In this document: positions 25,936 to 33,755 of the stretch, in pieces
Numbering within the stretch: position 1 is the first letter of the stretch
Layout of the letters: every line of letters begins with the position of its first letter
NCBI GenBank assembly: GCA_016928315.1
Contig: JAFGKZ010000203.1
Location: forward strand, 1-45,809
From: Calditrichaceae bacterium
GTDB lineage: Bacteria; Calditrichota; Calditrichia; Calditrichales; Calditrichaceae
Direction of reading: 5' to 3'
Length of the DNA stretch: 45,809 nt
Notes under the pieces: model-generated
Database searches by the model: none
Told to the model about the DNA's origin: nothing
Seen by the model: the letters and a program-made list of their open reading frames with translations, nothing else
Program-made: the position numbers and the translations under genes

Positions 25936-26412
25936 TCAGGGAATAACTACATCCAGTTCATCCAAAGCAAAAATTCGTTCGCAGTAGTAACACTTGACCT
26001 GTTTAGCGCTATCATCAATGGCAGTAAACAGAGTCCCAATATGAGCTTCTGAGTTGGTAATGCAGTTAGGATTTTTACATTCCAGTAAATTTTTGATTTC
26101 CTTTGGTGGATGCACAACCACCTTGCTATGAACTTTATAATCTTTTACCGCTTTCACGGTAACACCTGGAACCATAATCGATATATGTTGAATAATCTCG
26201 GGCGCCAGATAGTCCATCTGTAGTTTTATTAAATCCTTTTTCCCAAGTTTTTTACTTGTATAGTTGAGTCCCAAGGTAACAGGCACATCCTTCATTTCTT
26301 CATACTGGAAAATGATGTCCAGTATTTTAGGCCCCTGCCCTGCCGGGATATGGTCAATTACTATGCCCAGTTCAATTTTAGGAATTAGAAGCATTTCATT
26401 ATTATTACTCAT
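25936..26412 (-). CDS. pyrI: aspartate carbamoyltransferase regulatory subunit
   Basis: A protein of 158 residues with the two PyrI domains: an N-terminal allosteric nucleotide-binding domain and a C-terminal zinc domain with C122-x4-C127 and C151-x2-C154. The zinc domain holds the regulatory chain against PyrB. Its presence implies a holoenzyme regulated by nucleotides such as CTP and ATP. The ATG overlaps the pyrB stop (ATGA). The regulatory chain is a little longer than the common enterobacterial form but shows no defect. Confidence 0.95.
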   Translation of the reverse strand: MSNNNEMLLIPKIELGIVIDHIPAGQGPKILDIIFQYEEMKDVPVTLGLNYTSKKLGKKDLIKLQMDYLAPEIIQHISIMVPGVTVKAVKDYKVHSKVVVHPPKEIKNLLECKNPNCITNSEAHIGTLFTAIDDSAKQVKCYYCERIFALDELDVVIP

Positions 26413-27329
26413 AGCTGCACTCCCAAATGTTTTAGCAGAATAGCCTGACGTATAATGACTCCGTTTTTCATCTGAGGAAAGTAACCGGCATGTTTGGTTT
26501 TATCTACATCATAGGCAATTTCTCTGACGCGCGGCAGGGGATGCAGAACGCGGGCATGCTCCTTAGCTTCCTTTAGCATGGAAGCGGTCAGCACATAAGA
26601 ATCTTTAACTTTTTCATACTCCACTAAATCCGGAAATCGTTCACGCTGAATACGTGTCATATATAAAACGTCACAATTCTTAATAGCCTCTTCAATGTCA
26701 TCCGTTTCTTTAAATTGATATTTTCCCGGCTCATCATTGGACATAAAATATTTTTGTAACCGCAAAGACTCCGGAGCCACCAGGGTGAAATCGGTTACAT
26801 TTAATTTCATCAGTGCACGGATAAGTGAATGTACTGTGCGGGAATATTTTAAATCACCAATGAAGGCCATTTTAATGCCTTCAATTTTTCCGAGGTCTTT
26901 CTGAATTGTGTATAAATCCAGCAAAGTCTGCGAGGGATGCTGATTGGAACCATCACCGGCATTAAGAACAGGCAGATGACTTTCTTTCGCCGCCAATCGA
27001 GCTGTTCCCTCTCCCGGATGGCGAATAACGAGGATATCAGAATAATTTTCGACCGTATGAATGGTATCCGTAAAAGACTCGCCTTTTGATACCGAAGTGG
27101 CTGATTGTTCTGCAAATCCAATTACGCTTCCTCCGAGTTGATGCATAGCGGATTCAAAACTAAGCCGTGTGCGTGTACTTGGTTCGAAAAACAAGGTTGC
27201 CATAATCCTGCCGGGTAAAAACTGAACCCGCTCATTCAGCGGCATCGCTTCCACTTTTACCGCGGCTGTCAGGTAATCCGTAATTTCCTGAATGGATAAA
27301 TCCTCCATTGAAATTAAATCTTTTTTCAT
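26409..27329 (-). CDS. pyrB: aspartate carbamoyltransferase catalytic subunit
   Basis: A protein of 306 residues. The carbamoyl-phosphate loop is STRTR (51-55) in FFEPSTRTRLSFE, followed by HPSQTLLDLYTI and the C-terminal LHPLPR aspartate-binding motif. It condenses carbamoyl phosphate with aspartate. AAGGA 6 nt before the ATG supports the start, and the gene is coupled to pyrI by an ATGA overlap. It begins 34 nt after the pyrF-receiver fusion. No carbamoyl-phosphate synthase genes (carA/carB) are in the window, so they must lie elsewhere. Confidence 0.97.
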   Translation of the reverse strand: MKKDLISMEDLSIQEITDYLTAAVKVEAMPLNERVQFLPGRIMATLFFEPSTRTRLSFESAMHQLGGSVIGFAEQSATSVSKGESFTDTIHTVENYSDILVIRHPGEGTARLAAKESHLPVLNAGDGSNQHPSQTLLDLYTIQKDLGKIEGIKMAFIGDLKYSRTVHSLIRALMKLNVTDFTLVAPESLRLQKYFMSNDEPGKYQFKETDDIEEAIKNCDVLYMTRIQRERFPDLVEYEKVKDSYVLTASMLKEAKEHARVLHPLPRVREIAYDVDKTKHAGYFPQMKNGVIIRQAILLKHLGVQL

Positions 27330-27363
27330 AGTTTTCCTTTTAACGAATCCGGCATATCCTTAT

Positions 27364-28407
27364 TTAAATAAATTTTGAAAAAGCCATTTGTAATTTATCC
27401 GCAGAGAACGGTTTTATAACAAAGCTTTTTGCGCCTGATTTAATAGCCTCAATGCCTGTGGCTTTATCCGCAAGTGATGTAACTGCAATAATCTTTACAT
27501 CGCGGTCTATTTTTGCCATCTCCCTAATTACGCTTAATCCATCCAGCCTTGGCATAACGATATCCATAGTAACTATATCCGGCCGTTTCCTTCTAAAAAT
27601 TTCTAAAGCTGTTTCACCGTTCGAAGCCTCTCCGACAATTTCCAGATGGTAGTCATCCACATGACGCTTAATAATTCTGCGAATGATGGAAGAATCATCT
27701 ACAATCATCAACTTTTTGGTGGCGATTTTTTTTCTTACCAATTCGATATATTCAACCGGATTATCAGCTTCCAGTAAAGACCGGCCGATGATTAGGTAAT
27801 GGGTTTTTAAAAATCCAAATTCCGCCTCATCCCCACCCTGCTTGCCAAATCCGGGTGAATAAAAAACACATTTATCATCCAGTTTAGCCTGCTCATACAA
27901 ATTGTAAGTTTCATCCGGCTTGGTCAGAGGAACCACAAACGAATGCACGCCCATACTGTGGCTCATGCTGTATATCTTGCTGATGGATTCATCTGTGATG
28001 AATCCACCTTCTGAGACGACAAACTTGGGATGCGTCATAATACCGCCGACAATCACCTTTAGATGCTGATCCTGTAAGGCCTTCACCCAGCCTTCCAAAG
28101 TAGCCGGACCCGCCTGAGGGAAAAGGATTACTTCATCCATCCCGCTGTCTTTCATCACTTTGGCAAATAATTTTCCGGTATCGGGAATATCCGTAGCGGC
28201 TTTTTGATGGTCGTAAATAATGGGTTTATCAGAAATGGATTTGATCGTATCGACTATTTTGGGAAGTCCATAGGTCAGGCCAAGAGTAAATCCAACCTTG
28301 TAGCCGTAAACAAAATCCACATCTGCAATTTTCTTAATTAATTTTTTCAGCTGATTTAAATCCGTGATATCGAGAGCCGGAATTATTTTACGTATTTTAC
28401 CCTTCAT
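27364..28407 (-). CDS. pyrF: orotidine-5'-phosphate decarboxylase fused to CheY-like receiver
   Basis: A protein of 347 residues with two domains. Residues 1-227 are a decarboxylase-type TIM barrel: lysine in DVDFVYGYKVG, catalytic stretch YDHQKAATDIPDTG (65-78), and phosphate motifs YSPGFGKQGGD and IIGRSLLEADNP. Residues 230-347 are a complete receiver domain: acidic pair D237/D238, phospho-acceptor D282 (VTMDIVMP), T310 and K332 (IKPF). The catalytic stretch has D66-x2-K69-x3-D73, wider than the classical D-x-K-x2-D, as in variant archaeal-like members. The ATG at 28407 has AGGGGA upstream and overlaps the pyrE stop by 11 nt. The longer open frame upstream runs inside pyrE and is ignored. 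The fusion suggests that phosphorylation may control UMP synthesis; this is inference. Confidence 0.9.
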   Translation of the reverse strand: MKGKIRKIIPALDITDLNQLKKLIKKIADVDFVYGYKVGFTLGLTYGLPKIVDTIKSISDKPIIYDHQKAATDIPDTGKLFAKVMKDSGMDEVILFPQAGPATLEGWVKALQDQHLKVIVGGIMTHPKFVVSEGGFITDESISKIYSMSHSMGVHSFVVPLTKPDETYNLYEQAKLDDKCVFYSPGFGKQGGDEAEFGFLKTHYLIIGRSLLEADNPVEYIELVRKKIATKKLMIVDDSSIIRRIIKRHVDDYHLEIVGEASNGETALEIFRRKRPDIVTMDIVMPRLDGLSVIREMAKIDRDVKIIAVTSLADKATGIEAIKSGAKSFVIKPFSADKLQMAFSKFI

Positions 28408-29023
28408 AGGTCCCCTCGTAAAAATCATTGATTGTTTTTGCATTGGGATCCCCCTGGCGTTCCAGGTACCCAATGATATTAGGCAGTGAAACAATCGAAC
28501 TAAAAGGATAATCGCCTAATCCCAAATCCACTCCTTTTGCCCGCCGGTCAACCGTAACAATGATACCGGAAATTGTAACATCAAAGGTAGATTCAATCAT
28601 TTTAATAGCGTCTATCTTGGTACCGCCCGTTGTCAGCACATCATCTACCACGATGATACGATCGCCTTTTTGGGGCAGTTTACCGACAAACATACCGGCC
28701 TCGCCATGCGTCTTAGTCTCTTTTCTATTATAGCAGGTGTAAATTGGCTTTTTAAATATCTGCTGCCAGGCTATAGCGGTTGCAGAAACCAAAGAAATGC
28801 CTTTGTAGGGCGGACCGAATAAAATATCAACAAAACCAAAATCATTTTTTATTTTCCCGGCAAAAACCTGACCAACAAATTGAAGCGCTTCGCCGGAACA
28901 GATATCGCCAAGATTAATAAAAAATGGTGAGGTTCCCCCGGATTTAAGTGTAAAATTACCAAAACGCAAGGCTTTTTCTCTGATTAAAAATGCAATAAAA
29001 TCATCCTGACTGATTGTGATCAA
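28397..29023 (-). CDS. pyrE: orotate phosphoribosyltransferase
   Basis: A protein of 208 residues. The PRPP-binding loop VVDDVLTTGGTK (125-136) and the N-terminal orotate region FTLKSGGTSPFFINLG are clear. It joins orotate to PRPP to make OMP. The start is TTG at 29023, one base after the pyrC stop, with GGA 8 nt upstream; no in-frame ATG precedes the conserved part. The end overlaps the pyrF start, so pyrC, pyrE and pyrF are translated as a coupled block. Confidence 0.95.
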   Translation of the reverse strand: MITISQDDFIAFLIREKALRFGNFTLKSGGTSPFFINLGDICSGEALQFVGQVFAGKIKNDFGFVDILFGPPYKGISLVSATAIAWQQIFKKPIYTCYNRKETKTHGEAGMFVGKLPQKGDRIIVVDDVLTTGGTKIDAIKMIESTFDVTISGIIVTVDRRAKGVDLGLGDYPFSSIVSLPNIIGYLERQGDPNAKTINDFYEGTYEG

Positions 29024-29024
29024 T

Positions 29025-30293
29025 TTAGATTTCCATTCCTTTTATTTGGGTGAAAAATTTTTTATTATCATATTTAATAACACCGTTTACCATTGTTACG
29101 GCTGCCTGCCATTTAAAATTAAAATTTTTATACAGATTCCGGCCGGCCTTGGTCTGCATCTGTTCATTTTGAGTGCCGTCCGTATTTTTTATAAATACCA
29201 GATCGGCAAAATTCCCTGGTGTAATACCATCGCGACTTTTTATCGAGTAACATTCGGATGCACGGGTACAAATCAATTTATGAAACTGTTTCCAACTTAA
29301 CAATCCCTCATCGATAAAATGTAATAATTGCGGCATCAGCCATTCGATGGCCGCAATTCCCGAAGGCGGATTAGCGCTTTCCTTTTCTGATTTGGAATGC
29401 GGCGCATGATCGCTGCCGATAAAATCGATAATACCGGAAGCGACGGCTTCCCGTAACCGATTCTGATCGTCTTTGGTTCGGATTGGTGGATTGACCTGGA
29501 ATGCGGTGCCTTTTTTGATATAATCATCCTGCGTAAAATAAAGATAATGCGGACAGGTTTCTCCCCACACATCAAAACCTACTTTTTTCATTCGGGTGAT
29601 CCACTCGACTTCATCTGCGGTATTCATGTGGCAGATAACTACCCGTGGACGTTTATTTTCCGGAATATCTTTCAGGATTGATTCAATTTTTTGCAGAGCA
29701 CCGGTTATGGCCTTACGCGGACGATTCTCATGATGCAGCGGGCTGCGCTCCGGGCTCATATCAAATTCACTGTCATCTTCTGCGTGAATCGATACGATTG
29801 GGTATTTTATGAACAGCTTTTTCAGAATTTCGGGTGAATTTATTGACGGCAGGGCTGAGGATTTGGCCATATAAATTTTTGCGGATTTAATCTGATCATT
29901 CAACTCTTCGTTATTATGCGGCGTAGTGTGCAGCATTACTCCCCAGTTGATCAGGCTCTTTTTCCTGAATAATTTTTTCTTTTGCTGAACACGTTTTCCG
30001 GTGGAACAGGGTGGTTTGTTATTAGGCATATCGATGATTGTGGTAACGCCTCCGCGCAGGGCTGCCTTGGATCCGCTTACAATGCCCTCTTTGTATAGCT
30101 GACCCGGTTCGCGAAAGTGGACATGGGGATCAATGGCGCCGGGAACGATAAGATAATCTGCTGCATCAAATATTTCTTCATTTATTGATGAGATTGACGG
30201 AGAAAGTTCAGCAATTTTTCCATTTCTTATCAGAATTTCAGATTGAACAAATTCGCCGTCACTATTTAACCACTTTGCATTTTTAATTAACAT
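29025..30293 (-). CDS. pyrC: dihydroorotase
   Basis: A protein of 422 residues of the amidohydrolase superfamily. Metal ligands H57 and H59 lie in DPHVHFREP, the lysine of KIYMAKSS is at the carboxylated-lysine position, and later ligands lie in VSIHAEDD, VICHMN and the aspartate of IGSDHAPHS. The full set indicates an active enzyme rather than the inactive partner type found with some aspartate transcarbamoylases. It closes carbamoyl aspartate to dihydroorotate. It begins 33 nt after purF, with a weak ribosome-binding site, and marks the change from purine to pyrimidine genes in the run. Confidence 0.95.
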   Translation of the reverse strand: MLIKNAKWLNSDGEFVQSEILIRNGKIAELSPSISSINEEIFDAADYLIVPGAIDPHVHFREPGQLYKEGIVSGSKAALRGGVTTIIDMPNNKPPCSTGKRVQQKKKLFRKKSLINWGVMLHTTPHNNEELNDQIKSAKIYMAKSSALPSINSPEILKKLFIKYPIVSIHAEDDSEFDMSPERSPLHHENRPRKAITGALQKIESILKDIPENKRPRVVICHMNTADEVEWITRMKKVGFDVWGETCPHYLYFTQDDYIKKGTAFQVNPPIRTKDDQNRLREAVASGIIDFIGSDHAPHSKSEKESANPPSGIAAIEWLMPQLLHFIDEGLLSWKQFHKLICTRASECYSIKSRDGITPGNFADLVFIKNTDGTQNEQMQTKAGRNLYKNFNFKWQAAVTMVNGVIKYDNKKFFTQIKGMEI

Positions 30294-30326
30294 TTACAGA
30301 TGATTTTCCTTCTCTGTTCATAAAAA

Positions 30327-31760
30327 TCAGACCCGGTTCGATCCTAATTTTTCCTGTTCAATTTCATGCAGTAATTCTTTGGAAATACCGGTTGGATATT
30401 TTCCCGAAAAACAGGCATGGCAAATCGGTAAATCGCTGTACATTTCTTCTAAATCTTCCAAGCTCTGGTACACAACTGCATCTGCGCCAATATAACGGGC
30501 AATTTCATCAATTTTATAATTTGACGCCAGTATCTCTTTTTTAACCGACATATCAATCCCGTAAATACAGGGATGTTTAATGGGCGGCGAGGCCGATACA
30601 AAATATACTTCTTTGGCTCCGGCATCCCGCAGCAACTGAACGATGCGTTTTGATGTGGTGCCGCGGACAATAGAATCATCCACCACGGCAATTTTTTTAC
30701 CGACAACAATATCACGAATCGGATTCAGCTTCTGCTTAACCATTTTTTCCCGGGCCTGTTGATTCGGCGTAATAAAACTGCGTCCCATATGACTGTTCTT
30801 GGCTAATCCCCTGCGATATGGCACTTCCAGTCCTTCAGCCAAACCGGATGCAAAAAAGTACGCTGAATTGGGCACATCGATAACAATATCCGGCTGAAGG
30901 CCCGATTTTTTAAAGGTCACAGCTAATTGCTTGCCCATGCGCACCCGTTCACTGGCAACCAGCCGCTTATAAATTGTCGTATCTTCACGAGCAAAATAAA
31001 TATATTCAAAAACGCAAAAGGCTTGTTTTTTGGTTTTACCGATTCTGGTATGAACCTGATGCTTTTCATCGATAAAAACCATTTCACCGGGAGTGAGATC
31101 ATGCATCAATTCATATCCAAGATAATCAAAGGTCGTACTTTCTGAAGCAAAGGCATAAACGACGCCTTTGTCTGTAAATTTTCTCCCCATAACCAGCGGT
31201 CGGATTCCATACGGATCGGTGAAGGCCAGAAAACCATGGTTGGCAATAATCGTCATTGCCGAGTAAGCGCCTTTAACCTTTTTCTGAACTTCTTCAACGG
31301 AATCAAAAATATCATCTACACTTAAGTTTTTAAGATCTTTACTTTCCAGAACAGAGGCAAAAGTATATAAAATTAAAGCAACATCGTTGGATGTATCGAC
31401 CAGCCGATGATTTTCTTCGTACAGCGTTTTTCGTAATTCCTTAAAATTAACTACATTGCCATTATGCACCATGGCCAGACCAAACGGGTAATTGACTGCG
31501 ATGGGCTGCGCGTCTTCCGCATCGGTTGAACCCATGGTTGAGTAGCGAACATGTCCGATTCCACTGTAGCCGCTTAAAGCTTTTAAATCAACATCTTTAA
31601 ATACCGTGCTGACCTGCCCGTTACCTTTTTTCAATTTAAATGTACCTGAAAATGTAACGACGCCGGCGGCATCCTGGCCCCGATGCTGAAGGGTGGTCAT
31701 GCCATTGATTATTTCCGATGCCACATCCTTGTGACCAATAACGCCTATAATTCCACACAT
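30327..31760 (-). CDS. purF: amidophosphoribosyltransferase
   Basis: A protein of 477 residues. C2 directly after the initiator Met is the Ntn-type glutaminase nucleophile (MCGIIGVIGH), so no propeptide is present. The PRPP site is VVDDSIVRGTTS. Cysteines C259 (CVFEYIYFARED), C398 (HPCIYGIDM), C447 and C450 (CHACFSGKYP) occupy the four positions that hold a [4Fe-4S] cluster in the Bacillus-type enzyme. It makes phosphoribosylamine, the first step of purine synthesis. The ATG directly abuts the purN stop (TAG-ATG). Confidence 0.97.
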   Translation of the reverse strand: MCGIIGVIGHKDVASEIINGMTTLQHRGQDAAGVVTFSGTFKLKKGNGQVSTVFKDVDLKALSGYSGIGHVRYSTMGSTDAEDAQPIAVNYPFGLAMVHNGNVVNFKELRKTLYEENHRLVDTSNDVALILYTFASVLESKDLKNLSVDDIFDSVEEVQKKVKGAYSAMTIIANHGFLAFTDPYGIRPLVMGRKFTDKGVVYAFASESTTFDYLGYELMHDLTPGEMVFIDEKHQVHTRIGKTKKQAFCVFEYIYFAREDTTIYKRLVASERVRMGKQLAVTFKKSGLQPDIVIDVPNSAYFFASGLAEGLEVPYRRGLAKNSHMGRSFITPNQQAREKMVKQKLNPIRDIVVGKKIAVVDDSIVRGTTSKRIVQLLRDAGAKEVYFVSASPPIKHPCIYGIDMSVKKEILASNYKIDEIARYIGADAVVYQSLEDLEEMYSDLPICHACFSGKYPTGISKELLHEIEQEKLGSNRV

Positions 31761-32363
31761 CTATGGTTTACTCCCCTCTTCCAATTTATATTCACCGCTA
31801 AACACCTTGCGCAGCGCTTCACTGTAAAAACTGTGTTCCATTGCCAATCCAGCCTTTTCGACTTCTTCCAGTGTTTTACATCCCTGCAGATCAACAATCT
31901 GTTTACCAATAACCTTTCCTGTATCGACACCTTCATCCACAAAGTGAACGGTTATTTTTGTAAACGCTTTCTTATTTTCAAACGCCCATTCATAGGCGCC
32001 GATTCCCTGAAATTCTGATGTGTCTGCCGGATGAATATTAATAATTTTATTTCGATAAGCGGCAATAAATAACGGGCTTAATATGCGCATATATCCGGCC
32101 AGAACAATATAATCAAGATTATACTCTTTCAAGAATTCAACTACTTCCCGATCAAAGTCTTCGCGTTTTTTCCCTTTGGATTCAATACAGGCTGTCGGTA
32201 CGCCAAATTCTTCAGCAATCTTTAATCCGGCTGCCTCGGGCTTATTGGCGAAAACCAGTTCGACCCGGCATAAATCTTTCAGAATCCCCTCTTTGATATT
32301 ATTTAACAGGGCAACCATATTGCTGCCCCGGCCGGAAATGAATATGGCAATCTTTTTCTTCAC
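31761..32363 (-). CDS. purN: phosphoribosylglycinamide formyltransferase
   Basis: A protein of 200 residues. N-terminal FISGRGSNM binds substrate phosphate. The catalytic Asn-His-Asp set lies in NIHP and in the TVHFVDEGVDTG region. The usual 'NIHPSLLP.F.G' loop reads NIHPADTSEFQG here, a local variation beside the active site. It formylates GAR with 10-formyl-tetrahydrofolate. The start is GTG, overlapping the purD stop as GTGA, so translation is coupled. Confidence 0.94.
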   Translation of the reverse strand: MKKKIAIFISGRGSNMVALLNNIKEGILKDLCRVELVFANKPEAAGLKIAEEFGVPTACIESKGKKREDFDREVVEFLKEYNLDYIVLAGYMRILSPLFIAAYRNKIINIHPADTSEFQGIGAYEWAFENKKAFTKITVHFVDEGVDTGKVIGKQIVDLQGCKTLEEVEKAGLAMEHSFYSEALRKVFSGEYKLEEGSKP

Positions 32364-33607
32364 GATTGGATTCCCTTTTTGGCAATATCCTTACGATAAA
32401 ACATATGATCAAATGATACTTTTTTTACTTCAGCATAAGCCTTGTTGATAGCTGACTTTAGATCCGAACCTGTACCAACTATATTTATAACCCGTCCTCC
32501 GGACGTAATTATTTTTCCATTATCCATTCTTGTACCGGCATGGAAAGCAAATGAATCAGAAGATATTTTATCCAATCCTTTAATAACCTTATTTTTTTGG
32601 TACCCACCCGGGTAGCCTCCAGACGCTAATACTACATCAACGAAATAGCCATTATTAAATTCCATTTTAAAAGATGATAATGTTCCATTTAAGCAGGACA
32701 GAACTAGTTTCAGCAAGTCACTCTTCAATGAAGGTAAAATAACTTCCGTTTCCGGATCACCAAAGCGAACATTATATTCCAATAACATGGGACCAGCTTG
32801 GGTCATCATAATTCCGAAATAGATTACACCTTTGTAATTCAATCCATCCGCCTGAATCCCTCTTAATGTAGGATCAACTATTTTTGTCTTAATTTCGGCC
32901 AGTACCGATTCAGTCGCCAGGGGTACGGGACAATAGGCGCCCATACCGCCGGTATTGGGTCCCTTATCGCCATCGTATGCGGGTTTATGATCCTGAGATG
33001 TCAGTAATAATTTGATATCATGGCCGTCGGTAAATCCGATAATGGACAATTCCTGTCCGCTGATTTTCTGCTCAACAATATACTTGGCATCTTTGCCGTA
33101 TCGTTTTTTAATTTCTGCAAGAGCATCCATGGCTTCCTTAACCGATGAACAGACAAACACTCCCTTACCTGCAGCCAGACCATCGTATTTAATTACAATG
33201 TTACCATTATTCTGCTGAATGACCTTTTCAATATCATCACCATCTTCTTCCAGCCAGAAATCGGATGTAGCAACATCATACTTTTTCATGAATCGCTTTG
33301 CATGAATTTTAGAACCTTCCAGCCGGGCGGCTTCTTTATCCGGCCCGAATATTTTAATACCTTTATTCTGAAAATAATCCACAATGCCATTAGCAAGCGG
33401 ATCCTCCGGCCCGACAAAGATGAGCTCAATTTTATTTTCTTTACAGTACTGTTCAATGGCATTAAAATCATTTGGATTGATGTTAACATTATTTTTTGTG
33501 CCCCCGTTTCCCGGAATTACGAAAATATCCTCTTCAGGGATGCTTTGGGCGAATTTCCAGACGATAGCATGTTCGCGCCCGCCTGAACCGATGACTGCAA
33601 TTTTCAT
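32360..33607 (-). CDS. purD: phosphoribosylamine-glycine ligase
   Basis: A protein of 415 residues with the PurD order: an N-terminal Rossmann-like domain (MKIAVIGSGGREHAI), an ATP-grasp core (VIKYDGLAAGKGVFV, then NVRFGDPETE for metal binding) and a C-terminal domain. It joins glycine to phosphoribosylamine using ATP. AGG lies 8 nt before the ATG. It follows a 147-nt spacer packed with two palindromic repeats and overlaps purN by 4 nt. Confidence 0.96.
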   Translation of the reverse strand: MKIAVIGSGGREHAIVWKFAQSIPEEDIFVIPGNGGTKNNVNINPNDFNAIEQYCKENKIELIFVGPEDPLANGIVDYFQNKGIKIFGPDKEAARLEGSKIHAKRFMKKYDVATSDFWLEEDGDDIEKVIQQNNGNIVIKYDGLAAGKGVFVCSSVKEAMDALAEIKKRYGKDAKYIVEQKISGQELSIIGFTDGHDIKLLLTSQDHKPAYDGDKGPNTGGMGAYCPVPLATESVLAEIKTKIVDPTLRGIQADGLNYKGVIYFGIMMTQAGPMLLEYNVRFGDPETEVILPSLKSDLLKLVLSCLNGTLSSFKMEFNNGYFVDVVLASGGYPGGYQKNKVIKGLDKISSDSFAFHAGTRMDNGKIITSGGRVINIVGTGSDLKSAINKAYAEVKKVSFDHMFYRKDIAKKGIQS

Positions 33608-33640
33608 TTATTATACCTGTTTTATTATTCTCATTACTTT

Positions 33641-33684
33641 ACCCTTAAGCTTCCCCCTTTATCAAGAGGGGACCGAGGTGGGTA
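33641..33684. repeat. C-rich/G-rich palindromic spacer repeat, copy 1
   Basis: ACCCTTAAGCTTCCCCC pairs imperfectly with GAGGGGACCGAGGTGGGT. It belongs to the same family as the elements at 33704, 36515, 39343 and 42474, each of which reads CCCC-rich then GGGG-rich on either strand. It lies in the purB-purD spacer. Confidence 0.6.
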
Positions 33685-33703
33685 TTTTTACATTTTTCTA
33701 CTT

Positions 33704-33755
33704 ACCCTCCCCTGGCCCCTCCCTGCTTGCAGGGAGGGGAATAAAAGGGGTGGGT
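33704..33755. repeat. C-rich/G-rich palindromic spacer repeat, copy 2
   Basis: ACCCTCCCCTGGCCCCTCCC leads into an inner palindrome CCCCTCCCTG-CTTG-CAGGGAGGGG and ends AAGGGGTGGGTT. Its outer end touches the purB stop codon. In the minus-strand transcript it would fold into a very stable hairpin immediately after purB. Confidence 0.7.

Noticed and set aside
27364-28494. PyrF-receiver fusion as an assembly or frameshift artefact
   Set aside because: The two domains are joined by a short linker in one frame with no stop, the start overlaps pyrE with a good ribosome-binding site, and both domains keep their key residues. I treat it as genuine, pending independent reads.
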